IMG/VR virus record: IMGVR_UViG_3300010430_000128
Coordinates: 1-43,756 of that record
DNA: 43,756 nt
DNA from: a virus
Strand: one strand, 5' to 3'
Shown here: positions 25,381 through 34,456 of the stretch, piece by piece
How positions within the stretch are numbered: position 1 is the stretch's first letter
Layout of the letters: the number at the start of each line of letters is the position of its first letter
Translations under genes and position numbers: made by a program
Notes under the pieces: model-generated
What the model saw: only the letters and a program-made list of their open reading frames with translations
What the model was told of the DNA's origin: nothing
Databases searched by the model: none

Positions 25381-26838
25381 TGCCATGACATTGCCGTAGG
25401 AGGTCGTATCAGAGAAGGTCAGAATGTCGGCATTATAGGTATTGCCATCATTGTATATCGTTCCTGCCACATAGTCGCCCGCCAGCCAGGATACTGTGAT
25501 CGTACCATTAGATATCCCTGTGACATTCAGTGCCTGTCCCTGGGCTCGTATGGCGCTATTTCCATAGTACATGGTAACATAGTCACCATTGGCGAAGGTG
25601 CCGGTGGCATTCTCATAGGTGATAACACCCTGGGGTTGTATCAGCTTCTCAAATAGCAGGAAGTAGTCATCGATTGTGGTATCGCCGGGTACGACCATCT
25701 GATCAATACGCACAACGGAATTGGATATCAGAACCTCTGCCGAGGAACTATATCCATAACCACCACTCTCTAGTTCTAGATCGACAAAGCCTGTAGCTAG
25801 CTCAACAGCCGCGACACGAGCAGTACCGCCTTCACCAGACTCGGATTCAAAATCCAGCAGATCACCGACTTCAAAATTCGATCCGGCCTCTCCAGGAGTA
25901 ATAACAAGATTGGATAGTGAACCAATAATGGTCGGTCTTTCATTATTGGTAAGGACATTATCCTCTGTGTTGATTAACTCACCAGTTTCGAATTCACCAT
26001 TAATAGCTGAGATATAGACCACATCAATAAGCCGCCCGCGAACAGTCTTGCGGATAACGGCCTCAACAAATGCAGTCGCCCCGGACTTATATCCGAAGAT
26101 TTGCTTATTGATTATCTTCACATTGGATTCGCGAAGAGACACTTCCAGATACCTGGGTTTATACCACTGTCCATCCGAAAGTCTAAACAAGTCATCGCCA
26201 GGATAGTACATACGCGGAGTGGTACCAAATGCTATACGGAAAAGGAGTTCCACCGACCGCTCTGTCCCCTTAGAACGATATATGTCCAGGGCGTGTTTAA
26301 TGATGCGTCGTTGATCGACCTCAGTAGTAAACTGAATGTCTTTTAAGTACTTCTCCTTGAAATATACCAGGAATTCATCAGATGTGGTATCCACATCAAT
26401 ATCTTCATAGAAGTCACGAAGAAATTTGACGGGATTCTTCTGGCTCTTTAGTTGGGAGAAGCGAGTATTTGCGAGAGTAAAGTCAGGAGTTTCATTGAGT
26501 ATAAGAAGAGAGTTATTAACAACAGTATTGACAGTAAAGGTTGTATAGTCACTTCCATCTGTCGCGGTATAGATCGCAATGGCATCACCATTGGAGAAGC
26601 AGTCCACAAATGTAGTTGATGTATTCGGCGAATAGATGATTGTGTTACCGGCCTGCACATCAATTTTACAGTTCTGCTTGGCCTCAGAATAGGTCTGATT
26701 GGCAACTGAGGATGAGGTCTCTAACCATTCAAAGTACTTTGAAACGAAGGCAACGAATATCGGCCCCTCAGATTGATAAAACTCAGGAAATTGATTCTTT
26801 ACCAGATTACTGATAGTCGATTCTATCTTATGACCCAT
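25378..26838 (-). CDS. 7: Baseplate wedge gp7-like protein, N-terminal part
   Basis: 486 residues ending at a UGA. The N-terminus (ISNLVKNQFPEFYQSEGPIFVAFVSKYFEWLE, about 8-40) and the block FLRDFYEDIDVDTTSDEFLVYFKEKYL (about 137-165), followed by IIKHALDIYRSKGTERSVELLFRIAFG (about 180-205) and YYPGDDLFRLSDGQWYKPRYLEV (about 215-237), are what I know from the large wedge protein next to gp6 in cyanophage-like T4 relatives, which occupies the place of T4 gp7. gp7 joins gp6, gp8, gp10 and gp53 in each wedge. T4 gp7 has 1032 residues, so a 486-residue product would be truncated; the frame continues past the UGA. The start overlaps the gp6 stop (TAATG). Confidence 0.75.
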   Translation of the reverse strand: MGHKIESTISNLVKNQFPEFYQSEGPIFVAFVSKYFEWLETSSSVANQTYSEAKQNCKIDVQAGNTIIYSPNTSTTFVDCFSNGDAIAIYTATDGSDYTTFTVNTVVNNSLLILNETPDFTLANTRFSQLKSQKNPVKFLRDFYEDIDVDTTSDEFLVYFKEKYLKDIQFTTEVDQRRIIKHALDIYRSKGTERSVELLFRIAFGTTPRMYYPGDDLFRLSDGQWYKPRYLEVSLRESNVKIINKQIFGYKSGATAFVEAVIRKTVRGRLIDVVYISAINGEFETGELINTEDNVLTNNERPTIIGSLSNLVITPGEAGSNFEVGDLLDFESESGEGGTARVAAVELATGFVDLELESGGYGYSSSAEVLISNSVVRIDQMVVPGDTTIDDYFLLFEKLIQPQGVITYENATGTFANGDYVTMYYGNSAIRAQGQALNVTGISNGTITVSWLAGDYVAGTIYNDGNTYNADILTFSDTTSYGNVMA

Positions 26839-28658
26839 TATTCCGTTATTCTAATCTCTTCAACATCAATTTCTATTCCCGATGATTCAATTCCGAGAAT
26901 GGTGTTTTTACTAGCTTGTATATCTTTGTCTTTTGGATATGCATAGACCCTTAGAGCAGGGCCGGAGAAGTTCTGGATATTCAGATTATAGAGGTTTACA
27001 ATACCACTGGTATAACTGATATCACCGACCTTACCAATTTCAATGTCAATGTTATTCTGTCTCTTGGTCAGACGTATTGTGCCATCACCAACATCTTCCA
27101 TATGAACGGACTGACCATTGTAGGTGAAGGTATCTGATCGGAAGGCATGTTCTCTATTGATTTTGTGGGTGCCGATCACTTCCGGTAGGGTATCCCGAAT
27201 AGGAACACCGAAATCAATAACATAGTTGGTCTGTTTCTCCAGAATCACATCCATTTTTTTGTACATTCGGCTATCGGTAATGGACGAAACAATAGAAACA
27301 TCGGCGAAGTCAATGGTGCGGCACATCTGACTATCGCGATAAACAGCTTGGAAATTATTGAGGCTCACATCATTATAGGCAGTAATTGCCTGGGTGACCA
27401 ATGTCCTGATCCGTTCCGGGCTATTGGTCGTGATGTTGACATCATACCTGACCTTGGATCGGATATAGACATACAGATAGTCCGGCTCAACAAACAAGGG
27501 ATCGATCCCGAAGGGGGAGCGCCTGCGTAGGAAGCGGGTATATTCTGATATCTTGGAATCTGGCAGTCCATCCACATTGGTTAGATCAACTGATACGAAG
27601 ACCTTGCCCATACGCGGGGGATTTGCCTCCTCGCCACCATAGGCATGAACAACATTGATCTCAGGGAATGCCGCCTTGAGAGACACAGAATAGTCCTGAT
27701 CGACCACAGTACGTTCCTGGACCTGGAATGATCGAGGAGCATAGTATCTGACTGACTCATTGGTTTCGGCCTCCTGGCCATTGCGCGAGGACTCAATGGT
27801 CTCGACAACAGGAGTGGAGGTTAGTTCATCCAGGCCGGTAGGATCGAAGTCCATTGCGAATGCCTTGGCACCATCAGAAGCAGGACCAGCGGCAATGCGG
27901 TAATCGAGTACAATGGCTGAGTTGGTTTTGGGGCGGCGACCAATAATATCATCGCCGAATAGAATTTCGTAATAGCCATCTTCGGCTGTCTGTAGGAAGT
28001 ATACCTTGGACTGAGAAGTTACATCCAGGAGTGTTTCCTTATAGACATAGGTATCACCAATGGCATTGCCATCCTCATAAACCGTGACCGAGATTGATCT
28101 GATATCGACATTCTTGTTGGTGATCTTGAATCGCTCATTCTCGATACCGGTGGCGATATAACTATCCTTGACAAAGAACCCCTCATAGATATCCGTCGTG
28201 AAATCAAATGTGGTATTGGCTGATGCCACCACGAGTGTTTCTGGTAGGGAAAATGCATAGGATGTATTCTTGACAACAGCAGAGAAGGTTGAACCCTTAT
28301 CCAGGACATATGGCTGGCTCTCTCCAGTAGCCGTAAATGATGCCGATATGCGTGCCCTGGATGATCGTATTGATCTAGGAGTATAGTTCAAATCCTTGGC
28401 ATGAGATAGAATACTAGATCGCAATTGCGCGGAATCTAGGTGTGCCTCTGCCAGGGCCATATTGGTATAGAAGGCATTAATATAGGTATTGTACGACAGC
28501 AGCCGTAACAATGTGGCCATATTCGGCCCATCATAGTCATAATCCTTGAATTGACTCTGATTGCGCAGAAAGTTTTTGAGGCTGGCTTTGATGCTATTAT
28601 AGTCGAGATCGACAACATCTAAGTTATTAAGATTTATTTGATTATTGCTTGATGCCAT
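26838..28658 (-). CDS. 6: Baseplate wedge protein gp6
   Basis: 606 residues, close to T4 gp6 (660). The N-terminus DYNSIKASLKNFLRNQSQF (about 19-37) followed by YDGPNMATLLRLLSYNTYINAFYTNMALAEAHLDSAQLRSS (about 42-82) and SHAKDLNYTPRS is the typical gp6 signature; the centre (DYSVSLKAAFPEINVVHAYGGE, then MGKVFVSVDL) corresponds to the baseplate J-like domain. gp6 forms the continuous ring of the baseplate inner wedge and triggers sheath contraction. It follows gp25 by zero bases and is coupled to the gp7-like gene by TAATG, matching conserved T4-like order. Confidence 0.92.
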   Translation of the reverse strand: MASSNNQINLNNLDVVDLDYNSIKASLKNFLRNQSQFKDYDYDGPNMATLLRLLSYNTYINAFYTNMALAEAHLDSAQLRSSILSHAKDLNYTPRSIRSSRARISASFTATGESQPYVLDKGSTFSAVVKNTSYAFSLPETLVVASANTTFDFTTDIYEGFFVKDSYIATGIENERFKITNKNVDIRSISVTVYEDGNAIGDTYVYKETLLDVTSQSKVYFLQTAEDGYYEILFGDDIIGRRPKTNSAIVLDYRIAAGPASDGAKAFAMDFDPTGLDELTSTPVVETIESSRNGQEAETNESVRYYAPRSFQVQERTVVDQDYSVSLKAAFPEINVVHAYGGEEANPPRMGKVFVSVDLTNVDGLPDSKISEYTRFLRRRSPFGIDPLFVEPDYLYVYIRSKVRYDVNITTNSPERIRTLVTQAITAYNDVSLNNFQAVYRDSQMCRTIDFADVSIVSSITDSRMYKKMDVILEKQTNYVIDFGVPIRDTLPEVIGTHKINREHAFRSDTFTYNGQSVHMEDVGDGTIRLTKRQNNIDIEIGKVGDISYTSGIVNLYNLNIQNFSGPALRVYAYPKDKDIQASKNTILGIESSGIEIDVEEIRITE

Positions 28659-29087
28659 TTAGCGCACTCTGTTTACAACTACGTCAAATTCGAAAAACTC
28701 ATTCGGTATATTTAGTATTGAATAAACTACGGATATTGTTACTCGGTTGGGGTCATTACCAGTTTCAGCTACTACACGATGTATATCTACCCGTGGTTCG
28801 AACATTTTGATCACTTCCTGGATAGCATTTTCGATTTCGTTACGTGCCCGCCCATCATTCATTTCAAACATCGAAGCACGTACTGTACTACCCAGGTATG
28901 GTTCCATTGGCCATTCACCCCTGTTGGTCAGGATCAAGTTACGCATGGAGGTTTCAACAGCTTGTTGATCCACGGCCTTGGCCAGATAACCAGTCAGGGG
29001 GTTTCTATCGAAATTGGTGAGAAAATCCGAGAAGTGTTCTCGCGTGTTTTTCTTCTTCACCATTGTGTATTGTGCTTGTCTAGTCAT
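28659..29087 (-). CDS. 25: Baseplate wedge protein gp25
   Basis: 142 residues (T4 gp25 132). The gpW/gp25 domain is visible: VETSMRNLILTNRGEWPMEPYLGS (about 44-67), then ENAIQEVIKMFEPRVDI (about 86-102) with the conserved EPR motif at 97-99, and a final strand set (VTISVVYSIL). Despite the old lysozyme-like name, the family is a sheath-initiating wedge protein that docks the first sheath ring and binds gp6 and gp53. Start overlaps none; spacing to the spike gene is 27 bases. Confidence 0.92.
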   Translation of the reverse strand: MTRQAQYTMVKKKNTREHFSDFLTNFDRNPLTGYLAKAVDQQAVETSMRNLILTNRGEWPMEPYLGSTVRASMFEMNDGRARNEIENAIQEVIKMFEPRVDIHRVVAETGNDPNRVTISVVYSILNIPNEFFEFDVVVNRVR

Positions 29088-29114
29088 TAGGTGTAGGTTC
29101 CGTTGTTATTGTTC

Positions 29115-29777
29115 TTAACCGACGTGTGGGCCTCTAGAATCTACATGATAACCTATTTCAGTGATATCACCCTTGACCTTGGTTTCGGCTTCCCATTTGT
29201 ATTTGTTTGACTTCTGATCAATGGTATCCGAGACATCGATCTTCAGGCTTTCTCCAACCTTATTGGACATATCACCTGCGGTGTCGAATTTGGTATCGCC
29301 CTTGACTTTCACATCCCAATTTCCATCGACATGCATCTTGAAGTTACCCTTGGCACCGACATAGAAATTGTCTACATGAGCATTCATGTTTCCCTTGGAG
29401 AAGAGCGTGGTATCTCCTGCAACGCCGATACCGGCATGACCGGCAACCTCGACATATGAGCCACCACCGACAACTACTCTTTGGTGACCATGAATTTTCA
29501 TATCCTGGTTCTCATCAACTGTGATCGAGGCTCCGCCCTTACCATATTGTTGGAGATCGCCGGAGGTAAAATTGACCTGTTTCCCATCATGGGTGATCAT
29601 ATTATAGGTACCGGATTGGTGAGCATGTAGGATGTAGGTTGCGCCCTTGGTATCGCACCAGACACTGACATGACCTGATTCTGTTTCTACACATTTTATA
29701 TCTGGATACCGCCCATCCTCCATATCCTTTTTGGGATCATGAAGTTTCTTTTTAGGGTCTTTTGATTTTTGTGGCAT
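29115..29777 (-). CDS. 5: Central spike beta-helix protein (gp5 C-terminal domain as separate gene)
   Basis: 220 residues. After a Lys/Asp-rich N-terminus, residues 24-60 (YPDIKCVETESGHVSVWCD, then HQSGTYNMI) match the start of the gp5 C-terminal part in T4 (YPYVHTMETESGH...HPTGTYEEV). Then follow strand repeats with G-N/D-x-x-x-x-V patterns (GDTTLFSKGNMNAHVDNFYVG, GNFKMHVDGNWDVKVKGDTK) typical of the triple-stranded beta-helix needle. The protein forms the membrane-piercing spike below the gp27 hub. In T4 this is one protein with the OB-fold and lysozyme domains; here it is a separate gene two bases after the OB-fold gene. It ends DSRGPHVG. Confidence 0.85.
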   Translation of the reverse strand: MPQKSKDPKKKLHDPKKDMEDGRYPDIKCVETESGHVSVWCDTKGATYILHAHQSGTYNMITHDGKQVNFTSGDLQQYGKGGASITVDENQDMKIHGHQRVVVGGGSYVEVAGHAGIGVAGDTTLFSKGNMNAHVDNFYVGAKGNFKMHVDGNWDVKVKGDTKFDTAGDMSNKVGESLKIDVSDTIDQKSNKYKWEAETKVKGDITEIGYHVDSRGPHVG

Positions 29778-29779
29778 TT

Positions 29780-30724
29780 CTATCCTTCTCTATCAATATC
29801 AACGGGGTCTTCAACATCATCGAATTCACCTAGTGTACCTTGCTCTTCTTCGAGAGCATATTGATTCGCTAGGTCTAGCTGCGCCTCTTGGCGACGCTGT
29901 TCTTTCTCTTCTTTATCTGATTTCTGTTCCTGTTTCTTTGCTGCCTGAGATAAACCCGAAAAATATTTGGATAGCGAACCGATAAATGATGAATATTGTC
30001 CTGCACCAACTGCTGGAATAGCGGGAGGATTCGATCCACCATCAACCTTTCGGAGTGTTTCTACCATTGGGAGTAATTCAGGAACGGCATGACCGCTATT
30101 TTGAATCTTATCCTGAATGGTTTTCATTGTGTTTTGTAGATCGGTATCTTTGAAGGCAATATCCTTACCAATGGATAACTTATCACCATAGCGGTGCGCT
30201 GTTCTGTTATAGATATTCTTGGTTTTCTTTTGACCCTGGGTGGCCTTATCTTCCTCGCGCCCTCGTTGTGCCATGCGGGCTTCGGTGGTTGTGTTTTTCT
30301 CACCCGGTCGCTTAGGACGCCAGTTCGTTTCACGATCTTCTTCTTCGCCCTTCGGAGACTTAGGTGATGCAGTACCATCGAGGGTATAGGGATTTACATC
30401 CGCCTCTTCGCCCTCATAGGGATCGGCCTTGCGTACCGAACCACAGAGAATTCTATTGCGGCCTTCCTGGAAGGCATAGCACTGATCTCCGGGCTTATAC
30501 ATAGGATTAGGCCCCATGCCACGATGTGTTGAGTCAGGAACCATTGCTGTATACCATTGCAGATTTTCATCTGGATGGCCCATTTGATCCTGCTCGTGGC
30601 CGATCATGCGGCACTGGAAACGACACTTCTGGTGTTCATCATTTACATTTACTATTTCGACCCTGAACATTCCGAATTGTGATTTATGCGGAAAGCCAGA
30701 GATATCGTCATCTCTAAAGGACAT
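29780..30724 (-). CDS. 5: Baseplate hub gp5 N-terminal OB-fold protein lacking lysozyme domain
   Basis: 314 residues. Residues about 15-100 (FGMFRVEIVNVNDEHQKCRFQ, then LQWYTAMVP, then GPNPMYKPGDQCYAFQEGRNRILCGSVR) match the gp5 OB-fold domain that sits on the gp27 trimer. Instead of the T4 lysozyme domain, the remaining 200 residues are charged and low-complexity (KSPKGEEEDRETNWRPKRPGEK, KKQEQKSDKEEKEQRRQEAQ) with one helical stretch near 195-225; I see no lysozyme E-D-T catalytic pattern. Overlaps the gp27-like gene by 11 bases. It must cooperate with the next gene, which supplies the beta-helix needle. Confidence 0.82.
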   Translation of the reverse strand: MSFRDDDISGFPHKSQFGMFRVEIVNVNDEHQKCRFQCRMIGHEQDQMGHPDENLQWYTAMVPDSTHRGMGPNPMYKPGDQCYAFQEGRNRILCGSVRKADPYEGEEADVNPYTLDGTASPKSPKGEEEDRETNWRPKRPGEKNTTTEARMAQRGREEDKATQGQKKTKNIYNRTAHRYGDKLSIGKDIAFKDTDLQNTMKTIQDKIQNSGHAVPELLPMVETLRKVDGGSNPPAIPAVGAGQYSSFIGSLSKYFSGLSQAAKKQEQKSDKEEKEQRRQEAQLDLANQYALEEEQGTLGEFDDVEDPVDIDREG

Positions 30725-32003
30725 CGCTTACAATTACCCCTCTCATTGTTGTTGTTCCTTGTAGCGGGCGTTGATCGAAGTAGCAGTCATGCATAATATC
30801 TGCAATTAGCATTAGACCTCCGCCCCGCTTTTCTTTATCGGCACCGGTTGGTATCAGGAGTTGATTGAAGACTCCCTTGCCTACGGTACATTTCATTCCA
30901 TTTTTAATCGGTACCTTTACGAAATATTTATCTGCGTCTTTTACCTTTGCCAGGAATTCCTGGGAGGTTACCCGATGGATTGCCGGGTCCGTTGCCAGCT
31001 CGTTTCTGAGATGATCAAACCCCTGCACGTTCATCGAGCCGCCACTACTCCCGACAAGGTTCTGGGCTATTCCGCTGAGTGATCCGAGGAGACCGGTAGC
31101 GCTCGCTGCTTTCTCGATAGCCAGGGAGTTATTGGCATTGTCATAGATATTCTCTGCTTGTGACGCCGCAGATATGGAATTACCAATCTTGTTACGAACA
31201 CTATTGATATCATCCTCTTTGACGATCAGAGCAGCCGAGATGATTGCATCATGAGGAGAATGAAAACCATTACCACCATCAAACAGTTCTTCAATTCTCT
31301 TACCCCATGTTGCACTCTCAATAAAATGATGTTGAGGCCCAGCAGAAGCAAATGATTGGAATAGGGGAACCATATTGAATATCTGGGCATCCCGATAATA
31401 GACAGTGGGAGTTGGTAGTCCGCCATAGGTAGCCCGCTTCAACAGCATTTCGATTGCAGAGAAGGGATGCATATTGGAGATAGGAAAGGAACCAATGGTA
31501 TCCTTGGCGATCATCCCTGCACTGGTCGTTGTATTGAGACCTGCTGGATCACTCGGGAGGTATTCTCTATGAATGGAGTCTGCCGCCGAAGTTGCAGGTA
31601 CATTGACAAAGGACTTCTGAACAAGGGATTGGCGATCATCCACATAGGATGCCCCTATAGTCCCTATATTGTACACCAGGGCGCGTTTCTGTTCTTCCGA
31701 GGGGTTGGAGTCCACCGTTAGGATACGCTGCTCTGTGCGCTCATACTCGCCATCTCCGGCCTCAAAGACAAAGGCAACCGGTGCTCCTGGAAGACTTGTT
31801 CCTTCTGCAATGTCTGCAATGACACCTGCCTGCCCAGAACGATCATGTCCGTTATCCAGGATAGTCAATTCTGCCTTAATATAAGGCGTACACATACTCT
31901 CATAGACCTTAATGTTCTGAACCCAGCTGGTGACATCAGTGCCTGCAATCGAAGCGCCTAATAGACGAACCTTACCTGGAGCATACCTAGTCGGATCGGC
32001 CAT
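30714..32003 (-). CDS. 27: Baseplate hub gp27-like protein
   Basis: 429 residues, similar in length to T4 gp27 (391). The N-terminus LLGASIAGTDVTSWVQNIKVYESMCTPYIKAELTILDN (about 14-51) is the pattern of the first tube-like barrel domain in phage hub proteins, and HPFSAIEMLLKRATYGG plus the C-terminal FVKVPIKNGMKCTVGKGVF suit the second. gp27 forms the trimeric ring joining the tail tube to the gp5 spike. Identification rests mainly on this pattern and on position between gp53 and gp5, since the family is divergent. Stop overlaps the start of gp5. Confidence 0.7.
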   Translation of the reverse strand: MADPTRYAPGKVRLLGASIAGTDVTSWVQNIKVYESMCTPYIKAELTILDNGHDRSGQAGVIADIAEGTSLPGAPVAFVFEAGDGEYERTEQRILTVDSNPSEEQKRALVYNIGTIGASYVDDRQSLVQKSFVNVPATSAADSIHREYLPSDPAGLNTTTSAGMIAKDTIGSFPISNMHPFSAIEMLLKRATYGGLPTPTVYYRDAQIFNMVPLFQSFASAGPQHHFIESATWGKRIEELFDGGNGFHSPHDAIISAALIVKEDDINSVRNKIGNSISAASQAENIYDNANNSLAIEKAASATGLLGSLSGIAQNLVGSSGGSMNVQGFDHLRNELATDPAIHRVTSQEFLAKVKDADKYFVKVPIKNGMKCTVGKGVFNQLLIPTGADKEKRGGGLMLIADIMHDCYFDQRPLQGTTTMRGVIVSDVL

Positions 32004-32887
32004 TATGTCTCCTGTAGTTTTGATCTGACATTGCGCACAACATTGTAGATCATATCTGAATTAATCACTTCGACGTTTTTCCGCGACTCATAGCGTTCCA
32101 ACTCTCGATCATAGTGGGATACAGCACTCCAAAATCTGGATTCGTTGACGGTGAAGTTTTCCGATCTGGTTGTGACATTTGAAGTGGCTGCATTAGCTCC
32201 AGTTGTTTCTCCAATAATCGTTTTTGCATGAGTAGTGTTTGCACTTGTATTTCCAGATACATGATGGATAAAGAGTACAGTGGTGTTAGAAACAATTACA
32301 GTTCCTCCTCCGATTATTTCGCCTTGATATTTGATATCCACGATTTCAGAGTTGGCGAAGGTAACTTCTGAGTTGGCCAGATCAATTTGGTATTCCAGAA
32401 TACGATTGGTATTGACCACCCAATCTTCCTGTTTACGCCGGTAGGAGTAAATCTTATTGGTCGGAGACCATACGGGCTCATAGTACTTGCGCCAGGACAT
32501 ATCGATGTGATCCTCATAAGATTGAGGATTTAATTCAACTTCATCTGCATACCAGTTATTCCTATAGTATAGTATCTGTTCCTGGGAGTTTGCCACCGAA
32601 CCATACTTCACCGAAATAAAGTCATGAAAGTCTATTTCTGAGATGTACCATTCATAGTATGGGTCCACCACATCATTCATCATAAAGACCAACCAGTCTA
32701 ATTCCTCATCTTCATAGTAAGCATCTGATACCTGATCGGCACGAAACCCTGCAGTAATTTCCAGGGGATAATAAAGATCGATATTAGTTTTGACATCAGC
32801 ACGAATCGTTACTCGTTTGGTCAAGTCGCGGCATACCGTATTGGCATACACAATAGTTGGAAACTTATCGAAAAATCTTTCGGGCAT
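32003..32887 (-). CDS. 53: Baseplate wedge protein gp53
   Basis: 294 residues. The N-terminal half shows the gp53 pattern: FFDKFPTIVYANTVCRDLTKRV (about 5-26), YYPLEITAGFRADQVSDAYYEDEELDWLVFMMNDVVDPYYEW (about 39-80). This region in T4 resembles a LysM-like fold and completes the wedge by binding gp6, gp25 and gp8. The C-terminal 130 residues add beta-rich sequence including SNTTVLFIHHVSGNTSANTT and a helical end, making it longer than T4 gp53 (196). Start is 11 bases after the gp48 stop; its own stop overlaps the gp27-like start (TAATG). Confidence 0.82.
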   Translation of the reverse strand: MPERFFDKFPTIVYANTVCRDLTKRVTIRADVKTNIDLYYPLEITAGFRADQVSDAYYEDEELDWLVFMMNDVVDPYYEWYISEIDFHDFISVKYGSVANSQEQILYYRNNWYADEVELNPQSYEDHIDMSWRKYYEPVWSPTNKIYSYRRKQEDWVVNTNRILEYQIDLANSEVTFANSEIVDIKYQGEIIGGGTVIVSNTTVLFIHHVSGNTSANTTHAKTIIGETTGANAATSNVTTRSENFTVNESRFWSAVSHYDRELERYESRKNVEVINSDMIYNVVRNVRSKLQET

Positions 32888-32898
32888 TAGTATCTCCG

Positions 32899-33960
32899 TT
32901 ACCCATTAGGGAAGGTGTCGCCACCACCCTGATCGAAATTAGGATTCTCATCAGCATCGATTTTGTTAGCTTGTCTAGGCGCACCAACAAATGCGCCAAC
33001 ATCATTATAGATAGCACGGAGATCGTTTTCAGCCTGATCAACCTGTCTGTGAATACCATCAGGACCAGCATTGCTCAGGAGGTTGTACTGATTGCGTAAC
33101 CAGTATTCTAGTTCAAGGAACCTCGCCCGGATTTCGATCATTTCAGGAGGGTTCTCACCCTTGTATGGATCAGCATAGAATGATGGTACACCGGGAGCCG
33201 CATAGTTCGTTGATAGGGATTCCAGCACCATTGGCTTAAATTTATAGAGGTATTTGGCATTAGGCATATACTGCATAAAGAAGATATAGGGGAACGAAAA
33301 TAGTAGCTGCTCAACACTGAGACCCGGAGCCATTGCATTATTCATTTGAGTAATGATGCGCGCAATAGTCAGTGATTCTGCCTTACTCGTTGGATATAGT
33401 TTCCATGTGAATTCGTGTCTCTTATAACGCGGCCCCTTCAATAGAATTGTCATGAACTTATTGGGGGAGGCACCGAGATAACTGGAAATGCCGGGAACAC
33501 CGGTAAGGAATCGTTGGAATAGTCCAGATAGTTGTCCGAAGATGGTATCATCCGATCCCGAGCCCGTACCAAACAGGTTTTGAATAATTGTGGATGCCGT
33601 ACCAACCAGACCCATTGTCTCCTCGATATAGTCAACTTCATGGGTGTCTGTCATGCCCTGTGCAGGCAAAGGTAGATATATGCTACCGATTCGAGAAAAA
33701 CCTACTCGCTGCGGGCTTTGTCTGGAGTATTTTGAGTATTGTAGATTGACAAAGTATTTTATCTCTTCTTCCGGGAAGATTAGTGTCTGACCATCCCCAC
33801 GCTGTTCTGCGCTATAATTACGAATTTTTGCCTGTATTTCATTAACACTGCGGGCAGATACTCCACGGAAAAATCCAGTGTTGTCTGCCGTTTCTGTACG
33901 AGTAAACGGTGCCTTGGATTGTCCGGTAAAATTACCAAATTGTTGGATATCAAATGCCAT
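32899..33960 (-). CDS. 48: Baseplate tail tube cap gp48
   Basis: 353 residues, close to T4 gp48 (364). IYLPLPAQGMTDTHEVDYIEE (about 100-120), then YKRHEFTWKLYPTSKAESLTIARIITQMNNAM (about 177-210), then FKPMVLESLSTNYAAPGVPSFYADP (about 245-270) and a final ARFLELEYW are characteristic of the gp48/gp54 tail-cap family, a tube-like fold closing the hub. First gene of the minus-strand baseplate operon; a Shine-Dalgarno AAGGAA precedes it, with a CATAAATA box 17 bases upstream. Confidence 0.88.
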   Translation of the reverse strand: MAFDIQQFGNFTGQSKAPFTRTETADNTGFFRGVSARSVNEIQAKIRNYSAEQRGDGQTLIFPEEEIKYFVNLQYSKYSRQSPQRVGFSRIGSIYLPLPAQGMTDTHEVDYIEETMGLVGTASTIIQNLFGTGSGSDDTIFGQLSGLFQRFLTGVPGISSYLGASPNKFMTILLKGPRYKRHEFTWKLYPTSKAESLTIARIITQMNNAMAPGLSVEQLLFSFPYIFFMQYMPNAKYLYKFKPMVLESLSTNYAAPGVPSFYADPYKGENPPEMIEIRARFLELEYWLRNQYNLLSNAGPDGIHRQVDQAENDLRAIYNDVGAFVGAPRQANKIDADENPNFDQGGGDTFPNG

Positions 33961-33976
33961 GCCTGTTCCTTTGTTT

Positions 33977-33991
33977 TATTTATGCTAAATA
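33977..33991. promoter_or_regulatory. Palindromic divergent late-promoter pair
   Basis: The 55-base divergent gap between gp48 and gp4 contains TATTTA-TGC-TAAATA, a perfect inverted repeat with a three-base centre. Read on the minus strand it gives CATAAATA, matching the T4-type late consensus NATAAATA, 17 bases before gp48; on the plus strand it gives GCTAAATA 24 bases before gp4. Each side is followed by a good ribosome site (AAGGAA, minus; AGGA, plus). I read this as two back-to-back late promoters sharing their upstream edge. Confidence 0.6.
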
Positions 33992-34015
33992 CCTAATAGC
34001 TTAGGATTATCGCAG

Positions 34016-34456
34016 ATGGCGCATAAGGGATACTTCAAACCAATACATACAGAAAAGTACATGGGTAATCCCAAAAATATCATTTACCGCTCTCACTGGG
34101 AGTTCAAGGTGATGATGCAACTAGACCATGATTCATCTGTGTTACGTTGGGCCTCTGAAGAGTTTAGTATTAGGTATTTATCACCCAAGGATAAGAAGTG
34201 GCACAGATATTTCCCTGATTTTTATGTTGAGTACAAAGATGGTAAGAAGGAACTGATAGAGGTCAAACCCTATAACCAATGCATCAAACCCAAGCCCCAT
34301 AAGAACAGGCGGCGGTTACTGAATGAGATCATGACCTATGAGGTAAATCAATCAAAATGGGCCTTTGCACAGGAATGGTGTAAAGATCGAGGGATTAAAT
34401 TCAAGGTGCTAACAGAAAAACAACTTTTTCCAAAAATCGAAAAGAAGAAAAAATAG
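34016..34456 (+). CDS. 4: Head completion protein gp4 (nuclease fold)
   Basis: 146 residues, like T4 gp4 (about 150). The start KGYFKPIHTEKYMGNPKNIIYRSHWEFKVMMQLD (about 4-37) and SEEFSIRYLSPKDKKWHRYFPDFYVE (about 47-72) are typical. Visible PD-(D/E)xK-like residues are D68 in FPDFY and E82-x-K84 in LIEVKPYNQ, giving a TnsA/very-short-patch-like endonuclease fold. In T4, gp4 (gp50/65) is needed to complete filled heads before tail joining, possibly trimming the packaged end. First gene of the plus-strand cluster; its TAG is followed directly by the next ATG. Confidence 0.88.
   Translation: MAHKGYFKPIHTEKYMGNPKNIIYRSHWEFKVMMQLDHDSSVLRWASEEFSIRYLSPKDKKWHRYFPDFYVEYKDGKKELIEVKPYNQCIKPKPHKNRRRLLNEIMTYEVNQSKWAFAQEWCKDRGIKFKVLTEKQLFPKIEKKKK

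Noticed and set aside
25338-25382. ATGA overlap at 25382 as start of the next gene
   Set aside because: This overlap type is common here, but the frame it opens stops after 14 codons.
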